From positions 1 to 39,133 of the forward strand of contig FIZK01000001.1 of assembly GCA_900018335.1 (NCBI GenBank): a stretch of DNA of 39,133 nt, written 5' to 3'. The notes beneath the pieces were generated by a model. It was not told the DNA's origin and searched no databases. It saw only the letters and a list, made by a program, of their open reading frames with translations. Origin of the DNA: an uncultured Clostridia bacterium (GTDB lineage Bacteria > Bacillota > Limnochordia > Darwinibacteriales > Darwinibacteriaceae). Below are positions 25,412 through 35,514 of the stretch, in pieces (position 1 is the stretch's first letter; the number at the start of each line of letters is the position of its first letter). A program made the translations under genes and the position numbers.

Positions 25412-27778
25412 CTACATATGCTCACCGCGCTCCAAGAGGGATATGGCTGCTTCCTCGTTCACCGGTCTGGAAAAGAGGAATCCCTGCAGATAATCGCAGT
25501 TGCGCTTGATCAGGTATTCCTTCTGAACCTCCTGCTCCACCCCTTCTGCCACAACCGCGTGACCCAAGCGGTGGGCCATGGAGATAATATCGCCGGCGAT
25601 GGCCTGTTCTTCGCCCACCACACACACGCGGTCGATGAAGGTCTTGTGGATCTTCAGCCAGTTCACGCTCAGTTCCTGCTCCCTGGCCAGCGAAGAATAG
25701 CCGGTTCCGAAATCATCGATGGCGATTATGATGCCGGCACGCTTCAAAAGCGCCAGCTTCTCATTGAGGGAGGCGTAGTTTTGAGCAAAGACCGATTCGG
25801 TAATCTCCAGGCAGAGCTGATCGGGTTCGATGCCTGCTTCCCGGATCGCTCCGAAGACCTCGTCCACAAAATCCTCCTGGGCCAACTGGATAGCGGAAAC
25901 GTTAACGGAGATCCTGTAGCCCCTGAAGCCCTGTTCCTCTAGTCTGCGCAGGAAAGCGCAGGCCCTGCGGGTGATCCGCTTGCCGATGGGAACGATGAGC
26001 TGATTCTCCTCGGCGATGGGAATAAACTCGCCGGGAGGTATGACACCCAGGGGACCCCCGTTCAAGCGGGCTAGGGCCTCAAAGGCGTAGATACGCCCGG
26101 TGGCCGAGTCAATGATGGGCTGGTACTCCAAAAACAGGGCCTCTTCCCTTTCTCCGTAGGCCACTCGCAAGAGCAGTTCCTCGATTTCACTCAGGCGGTC
26201 GAGCTCCGCCGCCATATCTTGATCGAAGAAGCGGTAGGCAAAGGGGCGGCTGCGATCGGCCCTTTGTGCGCTGATCCCGGCATCATGAATGAGATCCTCG
26301 GGGTCACCGGCTTCTCCCTCTATCTGGCGGATGCCGATGCCGCACCCATAGGTGTTGACTATGTCCACCCCCTGGAGGGTTTCCACCAGGCTGGCGCAAA
26401 ACTGAATGAGCTCGCCCCTGGTTAACGGTTCCTGGATGTAAAAGACAAAGCGACCGTAAGCAGCCACATACAGACTGCGGGTGTCCGTACAGTGGGCGGC
26501 CAAGCGCTGGCCCACGCGTCTTAACATAAACTCGCAGAAGTTAAAACCGTAAATGGCGTTAATCGCGTTCATCCTGCGCATGTTGAGCAGGACCACGGCC
26601 CGCTTCGGATGTTTTCCGCTCAAAGCATCCTCGGTCATCACCGCCCGGAGAGATCGGCGGTTGGGCAGGCCTGTGAGGAGGTCCAGCTCGCTGATCTGCT
26701 TGAGCTGGAGCTCGCTGTGCTTGCGTTCAGTAATATCGATGATAATGCCCTCTAAAGCATCCACCTCACCACGGTCGTTGAAGACGCCCTGCCCCATTTC
26801 CAAAACCCATTTGCGCTCACCGCTGGCGGTGGTGATCTCGTATTCGAACTCGAAAGAACGCTGCTCGGAGAGCACTTCCTGCCACTTCTCCCAGAGCACC
26901 TCCCTGTACTCCGGGGCGATCAGTTCGTTGAAGGAAATATCCCTGTTGTACAGGAGGCTTTCCGCGGGATAGCCGGTTAGTGGCTCGCAGCCCTCGGACA
27001 CAAACTGCATGGTCCAGGCCCGGTCAAGCAAGCAGCGGTAAGCCATGCCCGGCAGGTTCTTGAGCAGCACCGCCTTGCTGCGCTCGCTCTCAGAAAGGCG
27101 CTCCTCGATTGCCTTGCGGTCAGAGATATCCTTGATCATGTATATTGTCTTGCGGCTCCCTTTCCCCGGCTGGTCAAAGGGGGCCGCGGTGAGTTCCACC
27201 CAAACCTGGGATCCATCCGGCCGCAGGAGGCGCTGCTCCAGGCTGTATCCGGAGATGATACCCTTTTCCAGCAGGCGGCGCTGCACCCGGTCCTGAGCTG
27301 CATCCTGGGGATGGAGCACTTGTTCCCAGCCCAGCTCCACCAACTCTCTGCGGGAACGGCCTGTGATCCGCAAGAAGGTATCATTGATGATGGGATAGAG
27401 ATTACCCGAAGGCTCGCTCGGTTCAGAAGACAGACCCACGGCAATCCCCAGTGTGCTTTGGTTAAAGATGGCATCCAGCAGCGCAGCATGGTGGGGATGG
27501 GCGCTGGTGAGCGCTTGGAGGAAACCCTCCTGATCGCTGACCACCACGATGGGGATGCGCAGATCTTCATTTAACTTTTCCAGCTGCCTGGCCAGGTCGT
27601 ATCCGTCGGCATCACCCTGCTCTCGGCAGATCACAATGAGATAAATATCGGACTCGTCCTTGATCTTGGCCGCAGCATCCTGCGGCGTGCTGCAAACTAC
27701 GGCATCAAACCCGCCCAGGGTGCCCCGCGCCTCCTGGCCAATCGGGCATTCCCCCACAATCAGAATCTTCCCCGCCAT
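25412..27778 (-). CDS. Response-regulator-like/PAS/PAC/degenerate GGDEF/EAL protein (probable c-di-GMP phosphodiesterase)
   Basis: PAS-type segments, GGDEF domain with AYGRF in place of GGDEF, EAL domain YAFEALARL, LEITESV, IDDFGTGYSSL, VVAEGVE. ATG 27778 has AGGAG upstream. Confidence 0.9.
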   Translation of the reverse strand: MAGKILIVGECPIGQEARGTLGGFDAVVCSTPQDAAAKIKDESDIYLIVICREQGDADGYDLARQLEKLNEDLRIPIVVVSDQEGFLQALTSAHPHHAALLDAIFNQSTLGIAVGLSSEPSEPSGNLYPIINDTFLRITGRSRRELVELGWEQVLHPQDAAQDRVQRRLLEKGIISGYSLEQRLLRPDGSQVWVELTAAPFDQPGKGSRKTIYMIKDISDRKAIEERLSESERSKAVLLKNLPGMAYRCLLDRAWTMQFVSEGCEPLTGYPAESLLYNRDISFNELIAPEYREVLWEKWQEVLSEQRSFEFEYEITTASGERKWVLEMGQGVFNDRGEVDALEGIIIDITERKHSELQLKQISELDLLTGLPNRRSLRAVMTEDALSGKHPKRAVVLLNMRRMNAINAIYGFNFCEFMLRRVGQRLAAHCTDTRSLYVAAYGRFVFYIQEPLTRGELIQFCASLVETLQGVDIVNTYGCGIGIRQIEGEAGDPEDLIHDAGISAQRADRSRPFAYRFFDQDMAAELDRLSEIEELLLRVAYGEREEALFLEYQPIIDSATGRIYAFEALARLNGGPLGVIPPGEFIPIAEENQLIVPIGKRITRRACAFLRRLEEQGFRGYRISVNVSAIQLAQEDFVDEVFGAIREAGIEPDQLCLEITESVFAQNYASLNEKLALLKRAGIIIAIDDFGTGYSSLAREQELSVNWLKIHKTFIDRVCVVGEEQAIAGDIISMAHRLGHAVVAEGVEQEVQKEYLIKRNCDYLQGFLFSRPVNEEAAISLLERGEHM

Positions 27779-27876
27779 GCAACTTACTCCTCTCAACCAA
27801 CGGTACAACGAAACCTCTCAGATCACTTCCACATAAACCCCATTCATCCTTCCCCGTTAGCGTGTTCCTGCTCAAT

Positions 27877-30800
27877 TCAAGCTAACTGCAGGGCCTCTAG
27901 CTCCTCCACGGCAGGTACTTCCCCCAGGTAGTGGACGGAAAGCAGCTCTGGCGGAAGAGTTCTCTGGGCCAGTTGGACCAGGGTGAGATGATGGGTAAAG
28001 AGGATCACCTGGGTCCGCCGGGACAGCTCAGCGAGGACCTGCAAGGCTGCTCCGGCCCGGAAGTCGTCGAAGTTGACCAAGAGGTCATCGGCGATGAAGG
28101 GCAGCACTTCCCCTTGGTCTAGGAAGCCCTCTATGCTGGCTAAGCGTAAAGCCAGGTAGAGCTGGTCCTGGGTTCCATCGCTCATGCCCTCCACGCCCAC
28201 CAGCTCCTGTCCGCGCAGGCCTTTAATCACCGGGTTTCCCTGCTCGTCGTAGTCCACCGCCAGATCGTGGAAGCTTTCGGCCGTGAGCTGGGCGAAAATG
28301 CTGCCAGCCCGTTGGAGCACGGGGCTCTGGTACTCTTCCTGGTAGCGCTCCATGGCGCGCTGCAAGATGAGAGCTGCCGTGCGCACCTGGAGATACCGCT
28401 CCGCGGCCTTGGCCAAGCGGGCTAGAGTCTCTTGGGCCTCCTCGGCGGCTTGGGCTGCCGCAGCGGCACCGCCCTCCACCATCTTCTCATAATCCTTTTT
28501 CAGTACCCCAAAGCTTTCGTGGAGGGAGTCCTTTTCCTGCCGCCAGCGCAGAATGGCTTCCGCAAGGTTATCCAGCTCATGGGGGATGGCGTCAACGTCC
28601 ACGCCTTCCCCTTCTTCTGCCAGCTCCTTAAGGGACAAGCCATCGCCGCTGCGCAGGAGCTGCTGCTCCAGGTTCTCCAGGCGTTCGCGCAGTTCCATCG
28701 CCCGCGCCTGGCGGCTGAGCACTCTTTCCAGCTCCTGGCGGGTATCAACGCGAACCTCGTCCATGAGCTCATTAAGGGCATCCTGGGCTTGGCGAATTTT
28801 CAGGTCAAGTTGGACAAGGAGCTCTAACTCACGCTCCAGCTGGCTTTCCTTTTCGCCGCGGGCAGCCACAATCGCGGCAGTTTCCCTGCTCAATCGCACC
28901 AGCCTCTCCACCAGGGCTGCGGCATCTTGTGCATCTTCCTCCAGCCCCACCTGCCTGGCAGTGTTCTGGGCCTGGCGGCGGAATGCGGTCAAGAAGCTTT
29001 CCTGCCGCCTCTTTTTACCATTGGCTTCTGCCAGCTTGTCCACTCGATCCACGAGCTCTTCCGCCGCGGCCAGGAACTTCAAAGCCGCCTGCACAGTGGT
29101 GCTGCTTGGCAGACCCACTTCCTGGAGGAGCTCCTCCCAGCGCTGGCGCCACTCTGCCTGTTCCGCCAGGAGCTCATCCACCCGGCGCCCGGCCCTGGCC
29201 GCCTCGGCTTCTTGATCCCGCAGTTGCCGCTGCAGACCGTTATACTCACCCTTACGTTCCAGCACTTCCCGGCAGAAACCTTCGGCGTGGGCCAGCAGTT
29301 GGGAAAGGGTTCCTTGGCCTTTAGCGCCCAGTTCAGCCAGGGCGTCCTGCAATCTTTGGGAGAAGGCTGCGATCTTCTCCTCCAGATGCAAAACCTCCCG
29401 CTCCGCCTGGCAGCAAGCCTGGAATTGGGCCACCAGCGTCCCGCTGAGGGTCAGCCACTGCCCCATCTCCTTGGGGCTCAACGGTTCAAGACCCAGGTGG
29501 CTCCAGAGTCCCAGCCAGCGCTCCCTAAAGGCCTGTTCCCGCTCCGCCACGGCGGCCAGCTGTTGCTCGCTGGCCTTAAGCTCCTCCTGGACGGCTTGCC
29601 GCTGTTCGTCCAGGGCGGTGCGCCGCGCCGCCTTGTCGGATGCAGCCCAGAGGTCATCCGCGGCCTGATCCGCCGCGGCAACGCTTTCCTCATAGGCCTC
29701 AGCCAGGGGCCGATCACCGGCAAAGGCAGCTGATTCCCCTGGATCTAGCTCATTGTCCAGCCAAGCCCTACGCACCAGCTGCCAGCCCCGATCCCGGTGC
29801 TGCCTGGTTAAAAGGACTTCCTCCCAGGAGGGCATGGCACCCTCTGCGGTTAGTCCCGCCAGTTCTCGCTCCAGGGCAGCCAGGCGCTCCTCAAGTTCTG
29901 CCTTTGCTTTAGCTGCATCCCGCCTCTCTTGGGCAAGCTCCCGGCCTTCCTCCTCGTAGGCCGCGACGGTTGCCGGCAGGGGCAGCTCCGCGGCTGCCAG
30001 TTCCTCCACAGTTCCCGTCCAGAGGGGCAGTCTCTGCAGCTCCAGATCCAGTGAGGCCCGCAGACCCTCTGCGCGCCTTTGCTGCTCCGCGAGGGCCGCT
30101 TCCAGATCCCCCGCCTTGTTGATCTCCCCAACCAACGTTTGGAGGATGGTTATGTCTGCTAAAGAACCGAACTCCTGCAGGGCTCGGCGTGTGGTCTCCA
30201 CATCTTCGGTGCGGCCTGCCCGGGCCTCGGCTGCCTTATCCAACTCCGTTTCCAGCTCGGCCAAGCGGTCGGCTAGCTCGCCGAGGGTTTCTCGCAGGTG
30301 GACTGGAAAGCGATAGCGCTCTGCGTCTTCAAGATCTTGAGCCTGGGGATGCAGATCCTTGAGCTTGCTCCAAGCTCCCTGCTGGAGGGACTCCACTTGT
30401 TCCTCAAGGCTGGGTAGCTGCTTCACCGTCTCCCGGTACAGACTCAAATCCTGCTGCAGCTGATTTATGGCCTCCTCTTGGTCAACCACTGCTTGGGAAA
30501 CCAGCAAACCGTCGATTTCTTCTTCCAGGCGCCGAACACGGCCCTCGGCGATACGGCGCTCATCCTGGGCTTGGCCCAGGGCCGCGCTGTGTGTGTTGAA
30601 GCGTTCCTGACTGTCCGGGGCCAAGGGCGGCAGATCCCCTAAGCCTTCCAGCTCAGCCAGGACGGCCCGCCGCTCCGCGAGGAGAGGCCTAGTGCGCTGA
30701 ATGCGTTTGAGCTTCTGCTGGCGCTGCTCCGCCGCGGCCAGCTGCTCTTCCAGGTTCTGCAGCTGTGCCTGCTGTGCCAGGAACTCTTCTTCCAACTGCT

Positions 30801-31416
30801 GAAACTTCCCAGGCGACAGGACCGCCTGGCCCACCGCGCGTTTGTGCTCCCGGAACTCTCGGGCCAGGCTGTTCACCTTACGCTTGGTTGCAGTTGGCCT
30901 GAACAGGGCGTCCGCCTCGCTTTGCAGCTTTTCCAGGCGCTCTCTCAGCTCCGGCAGACCTGCAGCTGCTGCGAGAAGGCTTTCCCCCAGGCTTCCGCCT
31001 GCTTCCAAGAGCTCTCTGCCCCCCTGCCGCAGGCGCAGATGGTCCAGGCCAAACATGTTTTCAAACTCGGAGCGAGTCAATCCGCAAGTGCAGTCCCTGA
31101 GAAACTCGTCGTCCAGGGGCTGGTCATCCAGGTCCAGCACGCTTTTCCTCAGGGCATAACGGCGCCGGAAGGCAAGCTGTGTTCCGTCGGCCATGGTCAG
31201 CCCGGCCTCAATTCTCAGATTGCTGGCTTTATGTTGGAAATCCGCACCGGAGTCACGGGGAATGCCGAACAAAGCGTCAGAAACGGCGCGCAGCAGGGTG
31301 CTTTTCCCCGCCTCATTTCGTCCGTAGATGATGTGCAGCCCCCGATCTTGGGGGAAGCGGATGGTTTCGTCGGTAAACACGCCGAAAGCCGGCAAGCGCA
31401 GGTAGTCAATCCTCAT
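27877..31416 (-). CDS. SbcC/YhaN-like AAA ATPase with coiled coil
   Basis: Walker A IYGRNEAGKSTLLRAV, long coiled coil, signature/Walker B MSDGTQDQLYLALRLASIEGFL...LPFIADDLLVNFDD. Confidence 0.9.
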   Translation of the reverse strand: MRIDYLRLPAFGVFTDETIRFPQDRGLHIIYGRNEAGKSTLLRAVSDALFGIPRDSGADFQHKASNLRIEAGLTMADGTQLAFRRRYALRKSVLDLDDQPLDDEFLRDCTCGLTRSEFENMFGLDHLRLRQGGRELLEAGGSLGESLLAAAAGLPELRERLEKLQSEADALFRPTATKRKVNSLAREFREHKRAVGQAVLSPGKFQQLEEEFLAQQAQLQNLEEQLAAAEQRQQKLKRIQRTRPLLAERRAVLAELEGLGDLPPLAPDSQERFNTHSAALGQAQDERRIAEGRVRRLEEEIDGLLVSQAVVDQEEAINQLQQDLSLYRETVKQLPSLEEQVESLQQGAWSKLKDLHPQAQDLEDAERYRFPVHLRETLGELADRLAELETELDKAAEARAGRTEDVETTRRALQEFGSLADITILQTLVGEINKAGDLEAALAEQQRRAEGLRASLDLELQRLPLWTGTVEELAAAELPLPATVAAYEEEGRELAQERRDAAKAKAELEERLAALERELAGLTAEGAMPSWEEVLLTRQHRDRGWQLVRRAWLDNELDPGESAAFAGDRPLAEAYEESVAAADQAADDLWAASDKAARRTALDEQRQAVQEELKASEQQLAAVAEREQAFRERWLGLWSHLGLEPLSPKEMGQWLTLSGTLVAQFQACCQAEREVLHLEEKIAAFSQRLQDALAELGAKGQGTLSQLLAHAEGFCREVLERKGEYNGLQRQLRDQEAEAARAGRRVDELLAEQAEWRQRWEELLQEVGLPSSTTVQAALKFLAAAEELVDRVDKLAEANGKKRRQESFLTAFRRQAQNTARQVGLEEDAQDAAALVERLVRLSRETAAIVAARGEKESQLERELELLVQLDLKIRQAQDALNELMDEVRVDTRQELERVLSRQARAMELRERLENLEQQLLRSGDGLSLKELAEEGEGVDVDAIPHELDNLAEAILRWRQEKDSLHESFGVLKKDYEKMVEGGAAAAAQAAEEAQETLARLAKAAERYLQVRTAALILQRAMERYQEEYQSPVLQRAGSIFAQLTAESFHDLAVDYDEQGNPVIKGLRGQELVGVEGMSDGTQDQLYLALRLASIEGFLDQGEVLPFIADDLLVNFDDFRAGAALQVLAELSRRTQVILFTHHLTLVQLAQRTLPPELLSVHYLGEVPAVEELEALQLA

Positions 31417-32671
31417 AGTCCGGCTCCTCCTTTAGGCTGAGCGCCAGTTCAGCTAGGCTTTGGGCCTCCCTAAGCAGCCCCCGGAAAGCCCCCGGGTCCT
31501 CCAAGTTCAGCTCAGTGTACTCCGTGAACAGCTCACCCGGCACCTTAGCCTTCAGCTCCTGAAAGCACTCCTGCACGGCCTCCACAAGCTCAGGATCATG
31601 CTCCAAAGCATCGAAAAAACTCTGCAAAAAGCCCGCTGGCAGGTGCTCCTGCACAGCCTGTTTCCTGGGGCTCGATGTTTGCAGCTGCACCTTCTCCACC
31701 CAGCCCAAATCACCGAGCTGTTCTTGAACCGCGGCCCTGATTTCAGCCTCAACGCGGTCCGGACCGCGGCGCAGGACTGGATCCAACGCAGTTTTACCAA
31801 CCAGCTGAAAACGGAGGGCCAAGGGGCGCCCCGGAGCCCGTTCCAGCTCCCGGCGCACCTCAGCCCGCACCAAATCCAAAAGCCCTTCCAGACTCGCGGC
31901 CGGGGCGCAGTCAATCTGGCACCGGCACCAGCGCAGCACATCCACGTCGCGGTGCTCAACGCTCACAACCCGCCCGTGGTCCAAGGCAACGAGAGTGCAG
32001 CCCTTCCGGCCCGCCTCCCGCACATGCCTGCCTTGAATAACACCGGGATAGACGATCCAGGGCTCCTTCTGCACGATCTCCCGTTGATGCACATGCCCCA
32101 GCGCCCAATAGTCGTAGCCCTTGTTAACCAGCTCGTCCACGGTGCAGGGAGCATAGGGCTCATGTCCTTCCCTGCCCTCCAGGGCGGTATGCAGCAGTCC
32201 AATGTTGACAAAACCCGACACGGGCGGAGGGTAGCTGCGGGCCAGATTCTCCGTTACAGCGCGCTGGGCATAACCCTGTCCGTGCAGGGCCACGCCCAAG
32301 TTCTCTAAGATGACTGTTTCCGGCTGCTCATGGGACAACTCCCGTACGTTGTCGGGGAGGGAAAGCCTGAGGGCGATCTGGCTTGCCGCATCGTGGTTGC
32401 CCCGCACCATAAACACGGGAATACCAGCTTCCTGCAGCCGGGTCATCTGACGCCGAAAGAACAGGCCTGTGTTGTAGTCCCGCCAATCACCGTCGTACAG
32501 ATCCCCAACCAGGAGCACAAAATCCACCGCCTGTTCCAAGGCTAGCTGGACCAGCTTCTCCAGGGCCTGCCTGGTGGCGCTGCGCGCCAGGTCGGGAGCC
32601 CCCTCATACCGTTCCAGCCCCCGCAGGGGGCTGTCCAGGTGAATGTCCGCGGCATGGATGAACTTTACCAT
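31406..32671 (-). CDS. SbcD/YhaO-like DNA repair exonuclease (metallophosphoesterase)
   Basis: [44 protein letters not shown]. Confidence 0.92.
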   Translation of the reverse strand: MVKFIHAADIHLDSPLRGLERYEGAPDLARSATRQALEKLVQLALEQAVDFVLLVGDLYDGDWRDYNTGLFFRRQMTRLQEAGIPVFMVRGNHDAASQIALRLSLPDNVRELSHEQPETVILENLGVALHGQGYAQRAVTENLARSYPPPVSGFVNIGLLHTALEGREGHEPYAPCTVDELVNKGYDYWALGHVHQREIVQKEPWIVYPGVIQGRHVREAGRKGCTLVALDHGRVVSVEHRDVDVLRWCRCQIDCAPAASLEGLLDLVRAEVRRELERAPGRPLALRFQLVGKTALDPVLRRGPDRVEAEIRAAVQEQLGDLGWVEKVQLQTSSPRKQAVQEHLPAGFLQSFFDALEHDPELVEAVQECFQELKAKVPGELFTEYTELNLEDPGAFRGLLREAQSLAELALSLKEEPDYED

Positions 32672-35112
32672 GCCGCGCCACTTCCCAGCACCACTTCCAC
32701 CTCATGTTCCCCTCCAGGCAATGGAGGCAGGAGGCTGCCCGCTATTTCCGTTCCGTCCAGGATGACTTTGGCCACGCCCCTGCTCACATGCTCGGGGTTG
32801 CGGATGGTGATGTAGTAAACACTTCCCCTAAACTCCCGCCGGATCTGGTAACCGTCCCACTCCGGAGGGATGCAGGGGTCGATGCGCAGGCCGTCGAAGT
32901 CCGGTTTGATCCCCAAGATGGCCTGGGAGATGGCCGCGTAGTTCCAGGCCGCGGTTCCGGTGAGCCAGGAGTTTTTCGCCTGGCCAAAATTGACGGCATC
33001 ACGCCCGGCAATCATCTGTGCGTATACGTAGGGTTCCAGGCGGTGCAGATCCGAGATCTCCTCTCGGTAAGCGGGGCAGATCTTCTTATAGAGTTCAAAG
33101 GCGCGGTGTCCCCGGCCCAGAACCGTTTCGGCAATCATTACCCAGGGGTTGTTGTGGCAGAAGATACCCGCGTTTTCTTTATAACCAGGAGGGTAAGAAG
33201 AAATCTCCCCCAGATTCAGGTAGTACTGGGAATAGGCGGGAGTCTGGAGCACAATCCCATGCTTCGTCTCCAAAAGGCGCTGCACGGAGTCCAAGGCCGC
33301 CTGGGCCCGTCCATCCTCCACGCCAATGCCCGCCATAACGCAGAAACCCTGGGGCTCTATGAAGATTTGTCCTTCGGAGCATGTGCTGCTTCCCACTTTC
33401 TCCCCAAAGGCATCGTAAGCTCTGAGGAACCACTCACCATCCCAGCCGTGCTCCAGCACTGCCTGGATCATCTGATCCCTGTGCTTTTCCGCGGCCTCCG
33501 CCTCTGACTCCAATCCCCGCCGGCGGCAGAGCTCAATGAAGTCTTTAGCCGCATAAACGAACAGCCCGGCGATGAATACTGATTCCGCCACGGGCCCCTC
33601 CGAAGGACCGGTGGTCTGGAAGGACTCGCCCGGTTCTTCTGAAAAGCAGTTCAAGTTGAGGCAGTCATTCCAATCCGCCCTGCCGATCAGGGGCAGCCCA
33701 TGGGGTCCTAAGTTATTCACCACATGGTAAAAGGAGCACTTGAGGTGCTCAAACAAACTAGCCGTGTTGTCCGGATCGCTGTCGAAGGGCACCTCTTCAT
33801 CAAGGATGGAAAAATCACCTGTTTCTTTGATATAGGCGGCGGTGCCCACGATCAGCCAGAGGGGATCATCGTTGAAGCCGGAGCCGATATCGTGGTTTCC
33901 CCGCTTAGTTAAGGGCTGGTACTGGTGGTAGGCGCTCCCGTCCGGGAACTGCGTAGAGGCTATATCTAAAATCCTCTGCCTAGCCCGTTCCGGCACCTGG
34001 TGGACAAAGCCCAGCAGGTCCTGGTTGGAGTCGCGGAAGCCCATCCCCCGCCCGATGCCCGACTCAAAGTAGGAAGCGCTGCGAGAGAGGTTGAAGGTAA
34101 CCATACACTGATACGGATTCCAGATGTTCACCATGCGATCGAGCTTCTCATCACCGCTGGCCAGCTGGTATTTGCCCAAGAGGGCATCCCAGTAAGCCTG
34201 GAGCTCAGCTAAAGCCTGTTCCACCTGTTCCGGCTGGGCAAAGCGGGCGATCATCTCCTCAGCCCTGACCTTGTTGATCACACCCGGAGCCGCCCACTTC
34301 TCCTCTTTGGGATTCTCCACATAGCCCAAGATGAAGATGAAGGTTTTGCTTTCTCCAGGCCCCAGCTCCAGCTGGAGGTGGTGGGAAGCCACGGGCGACC
34401 AGCCGCTGGCCAGGGAATTCGCGGACCGCCCCGCCAGCACCACCTGGGGTTCGTGCAGGCCGTTATACATACCCAAAAAGCTATCCCGATCCGTGTCGAA
34501 GCCCGCCAGTTCCGCGTTCACGGAAAAGAAGGCAAAATGGTTGCGGCGCTCCCGGTACTCCGTCTTGTGGTAGATGACAGAACCCTGTACCTCCACTTCG
34601 CCGGTGCTCAAGTTGCGCTGGAAGTTGGTCTGATCGTCATGGGCATCCCAGAGGCAGAACTCCAAAAAGGAAAAGAGGGACAGGGACTTTGCCCGTTCGC
34701 TCTCGTTGGTCAGACTGAGCTGCATCACTTCTCCATTGAAGTCCACGGGCACGAAAAAGAGCTGATCGACCCTAAGGCCTCCCCTGGCCCCGGTGATTTT
34801 GGTGTAACCCAGGCCGTGACGGCACTGATAGAAAGAAAGTTCCTTTTTCATGGGCCGAAAGCTGGGCGACCACACATCTTCGCCGTCTTTAACGTAGAAG
34901 CAGCGCCCGCCCTCATCCAAGGGTACGTTATTGTACCGATAGCGGGTTAAGCGCCGGAGCCTTGCGTCCCGGTAGAAGGAGTAACCGCCCCCTGTGTGGG
35001 AAATGAGGCTGAAGAAGTCCTGGGAACCGAGGTAGTTGATCCACGGGTAGGGAGTGAACGGAGTGGTGATCACGTACTCCCGGTGCGCATCATCAAAGAA
35101 GCCAAATTTCAT
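32665..35112 (-). CDS. GH94 family glycoside phosphorylase, cellobiose-phosphorylase-like
   Basis: [98 protein letters not shown] 35112 preferred for RBS spacing (track 35118). Confidence 0.92.
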   Translation of the reverse strand: MKFGFFDDAHREYVITTPFTPYPWINYLGSQDFFSLISHTGGGYSFYRDARLRRLTRYRYNNVPLDEGGRCFYVKDGEDVWSPSFRPMKKELSFYQCRHGLGYTKITGARGGLRVDQLFFVPVDFNGEVMQLSLTNESERAKSLSLFSFLEFCLWDAHDDQTNFQRNLSTGEVEVQGSVIYHKTEYRERRNHFAFFSVNAELAGFDTDRDSFLGMYNGLHEPQVVLAGRSANSLASGWSPVASHHLQLELGPGESKTFIFILGYVENPKEEKWAAPGVINKVRAEEMIARFAQPEQVEQALAELQAYWDALLGKYQLASGDEKLDRMVNIWNPYQCMVTFNLSRSASYFESGIGRGMGFRDSNQDLLGFVHQVPERARQRILDIASTQFPDGSAYHQYQPLTKRGNHDIGSGFNDDPLWLIVGTAAYIKETGDFSILDEEVPFDSDPDNTASLFEHLKCSFYHVVNNLGPHGLPLIGRADWNDCLNLNCFSEEPGESFQTTGPSEGPVAESVFIAGLFVYAAKDFIELCRRRGLESEAEAAEKHRDQMIQAVLEHGWDGEWFLRAYDAFGEKVGSSTCSEGQIFIEPQGFCVMAGIGVEDGRAQAALDSVQRLLETKHGIVLQTPAYSQYYLNLGEISSYPPGYKENAGIFCHNNPWVMIAETVLGRGHRAFELYKKICPAYREEISDLHRLEPYVYAQMIAGRDAVNFGQAKNSWLTGTAAWNYAAISQAILGIKPDFDGLRIDPCIPPEWDGYQIRREFRGSVYYITIRNPEHVSRGVAKVILDGTEIAGSLLPPLPGGEHEVEVVLGSGAAW

Positions 35113-35225
35113 GGCCATCCCCCTCCATGGCGTTTCCTTCCTTATTCTCCGCCCAGGTCCCCTCTTCCTCTTCGCTCGGGCAGGCCAAGCCGGTCAGGGT
35201 TTTCAGCCCTAGGGGCAGATGACCC

Positions 35226-35254
35226 TTTACAGGGGACAAGTCCTGTGGTATTTT
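35226..35254 (+). promoter_or_regulatory. Sigma-A-type promoter for riboswitch/permease transcript
   Basis: TTTACA (35226-35231), 17-bp spacer, TATTTT (35249-35254). Confidence 0.6.
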
Positions 35255-35270
35255 AAATGTAAACAAAGGA

Positions 35271-35345
35271 CATAGCTCATATAAGCCTGCAAATTTGGTG
35301 CAGGAGTTTCTACGTGGCGACCTATATCGCCTACGCTATGAGTGA
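35271..35345 (+). ncRNA. Purine (guanine-type) riboswitch aptamer, variant P3/J3-1
   Basis: P1 CTCATA/TATGAG, P2 CCTGCA/TGCAGG with L2 AATTTGG, J2/3 AGTTTCTAC, P3 GGCGA/TCGCC with L3 CCTATA, J3/1 CTAT; upstream of a purine permease. Confidence 0.88.
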
Positions 35346-35403
35346 CTTATAAGCGCATGGTCAGTAAGGGCTTCCCGCAAGCCATTATTGACGTTTCCTG
35401 CAG

Positions 35404-35430
35404 CTTGTCGATCACTCGATGAGTTTTTTT
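35404..35430 (+). terminator. Riboswitch-controlled intrinsic terminator
   Basis: CTTGTCGA-TCAC-TCGATGAG (8 bp incl. two G-U) then TTTTTTT; TCACTC (35412-35417) can instead pair with GAGTGA (35340-35345) at the P1 3' strand. Confidence 0.75.
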
Positions 35431-35514
35431 ATTTTTCCAAGGCTGTTTGGGGTAAAATGCTTGCCCCATCAGATAGAGGCAAATCTAATCTAGAGGCGGA
35501 GGAATGAGAGAACA

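Noticed and set aside
28553-29733. Long plus-strand ORFs (220 and 268 aa) opposite the SbcC-like gene
   Set aside because: Ser/Arg/Ala- or Leu/Gln-rich antisense translations of a coiled coil; no RBS or family resemblance seen.
31460-32308. 282-aa plus-strand ORF opposite the SbcD-like gene
   Set aside because: Antisense shadow of a clearly conserved metallophosphoesterase.
32704-33507. 267-aa plus-strand ORF opposite GH94
   Set aside because: Antisense shadow of a clearly conserved GH94 gene.
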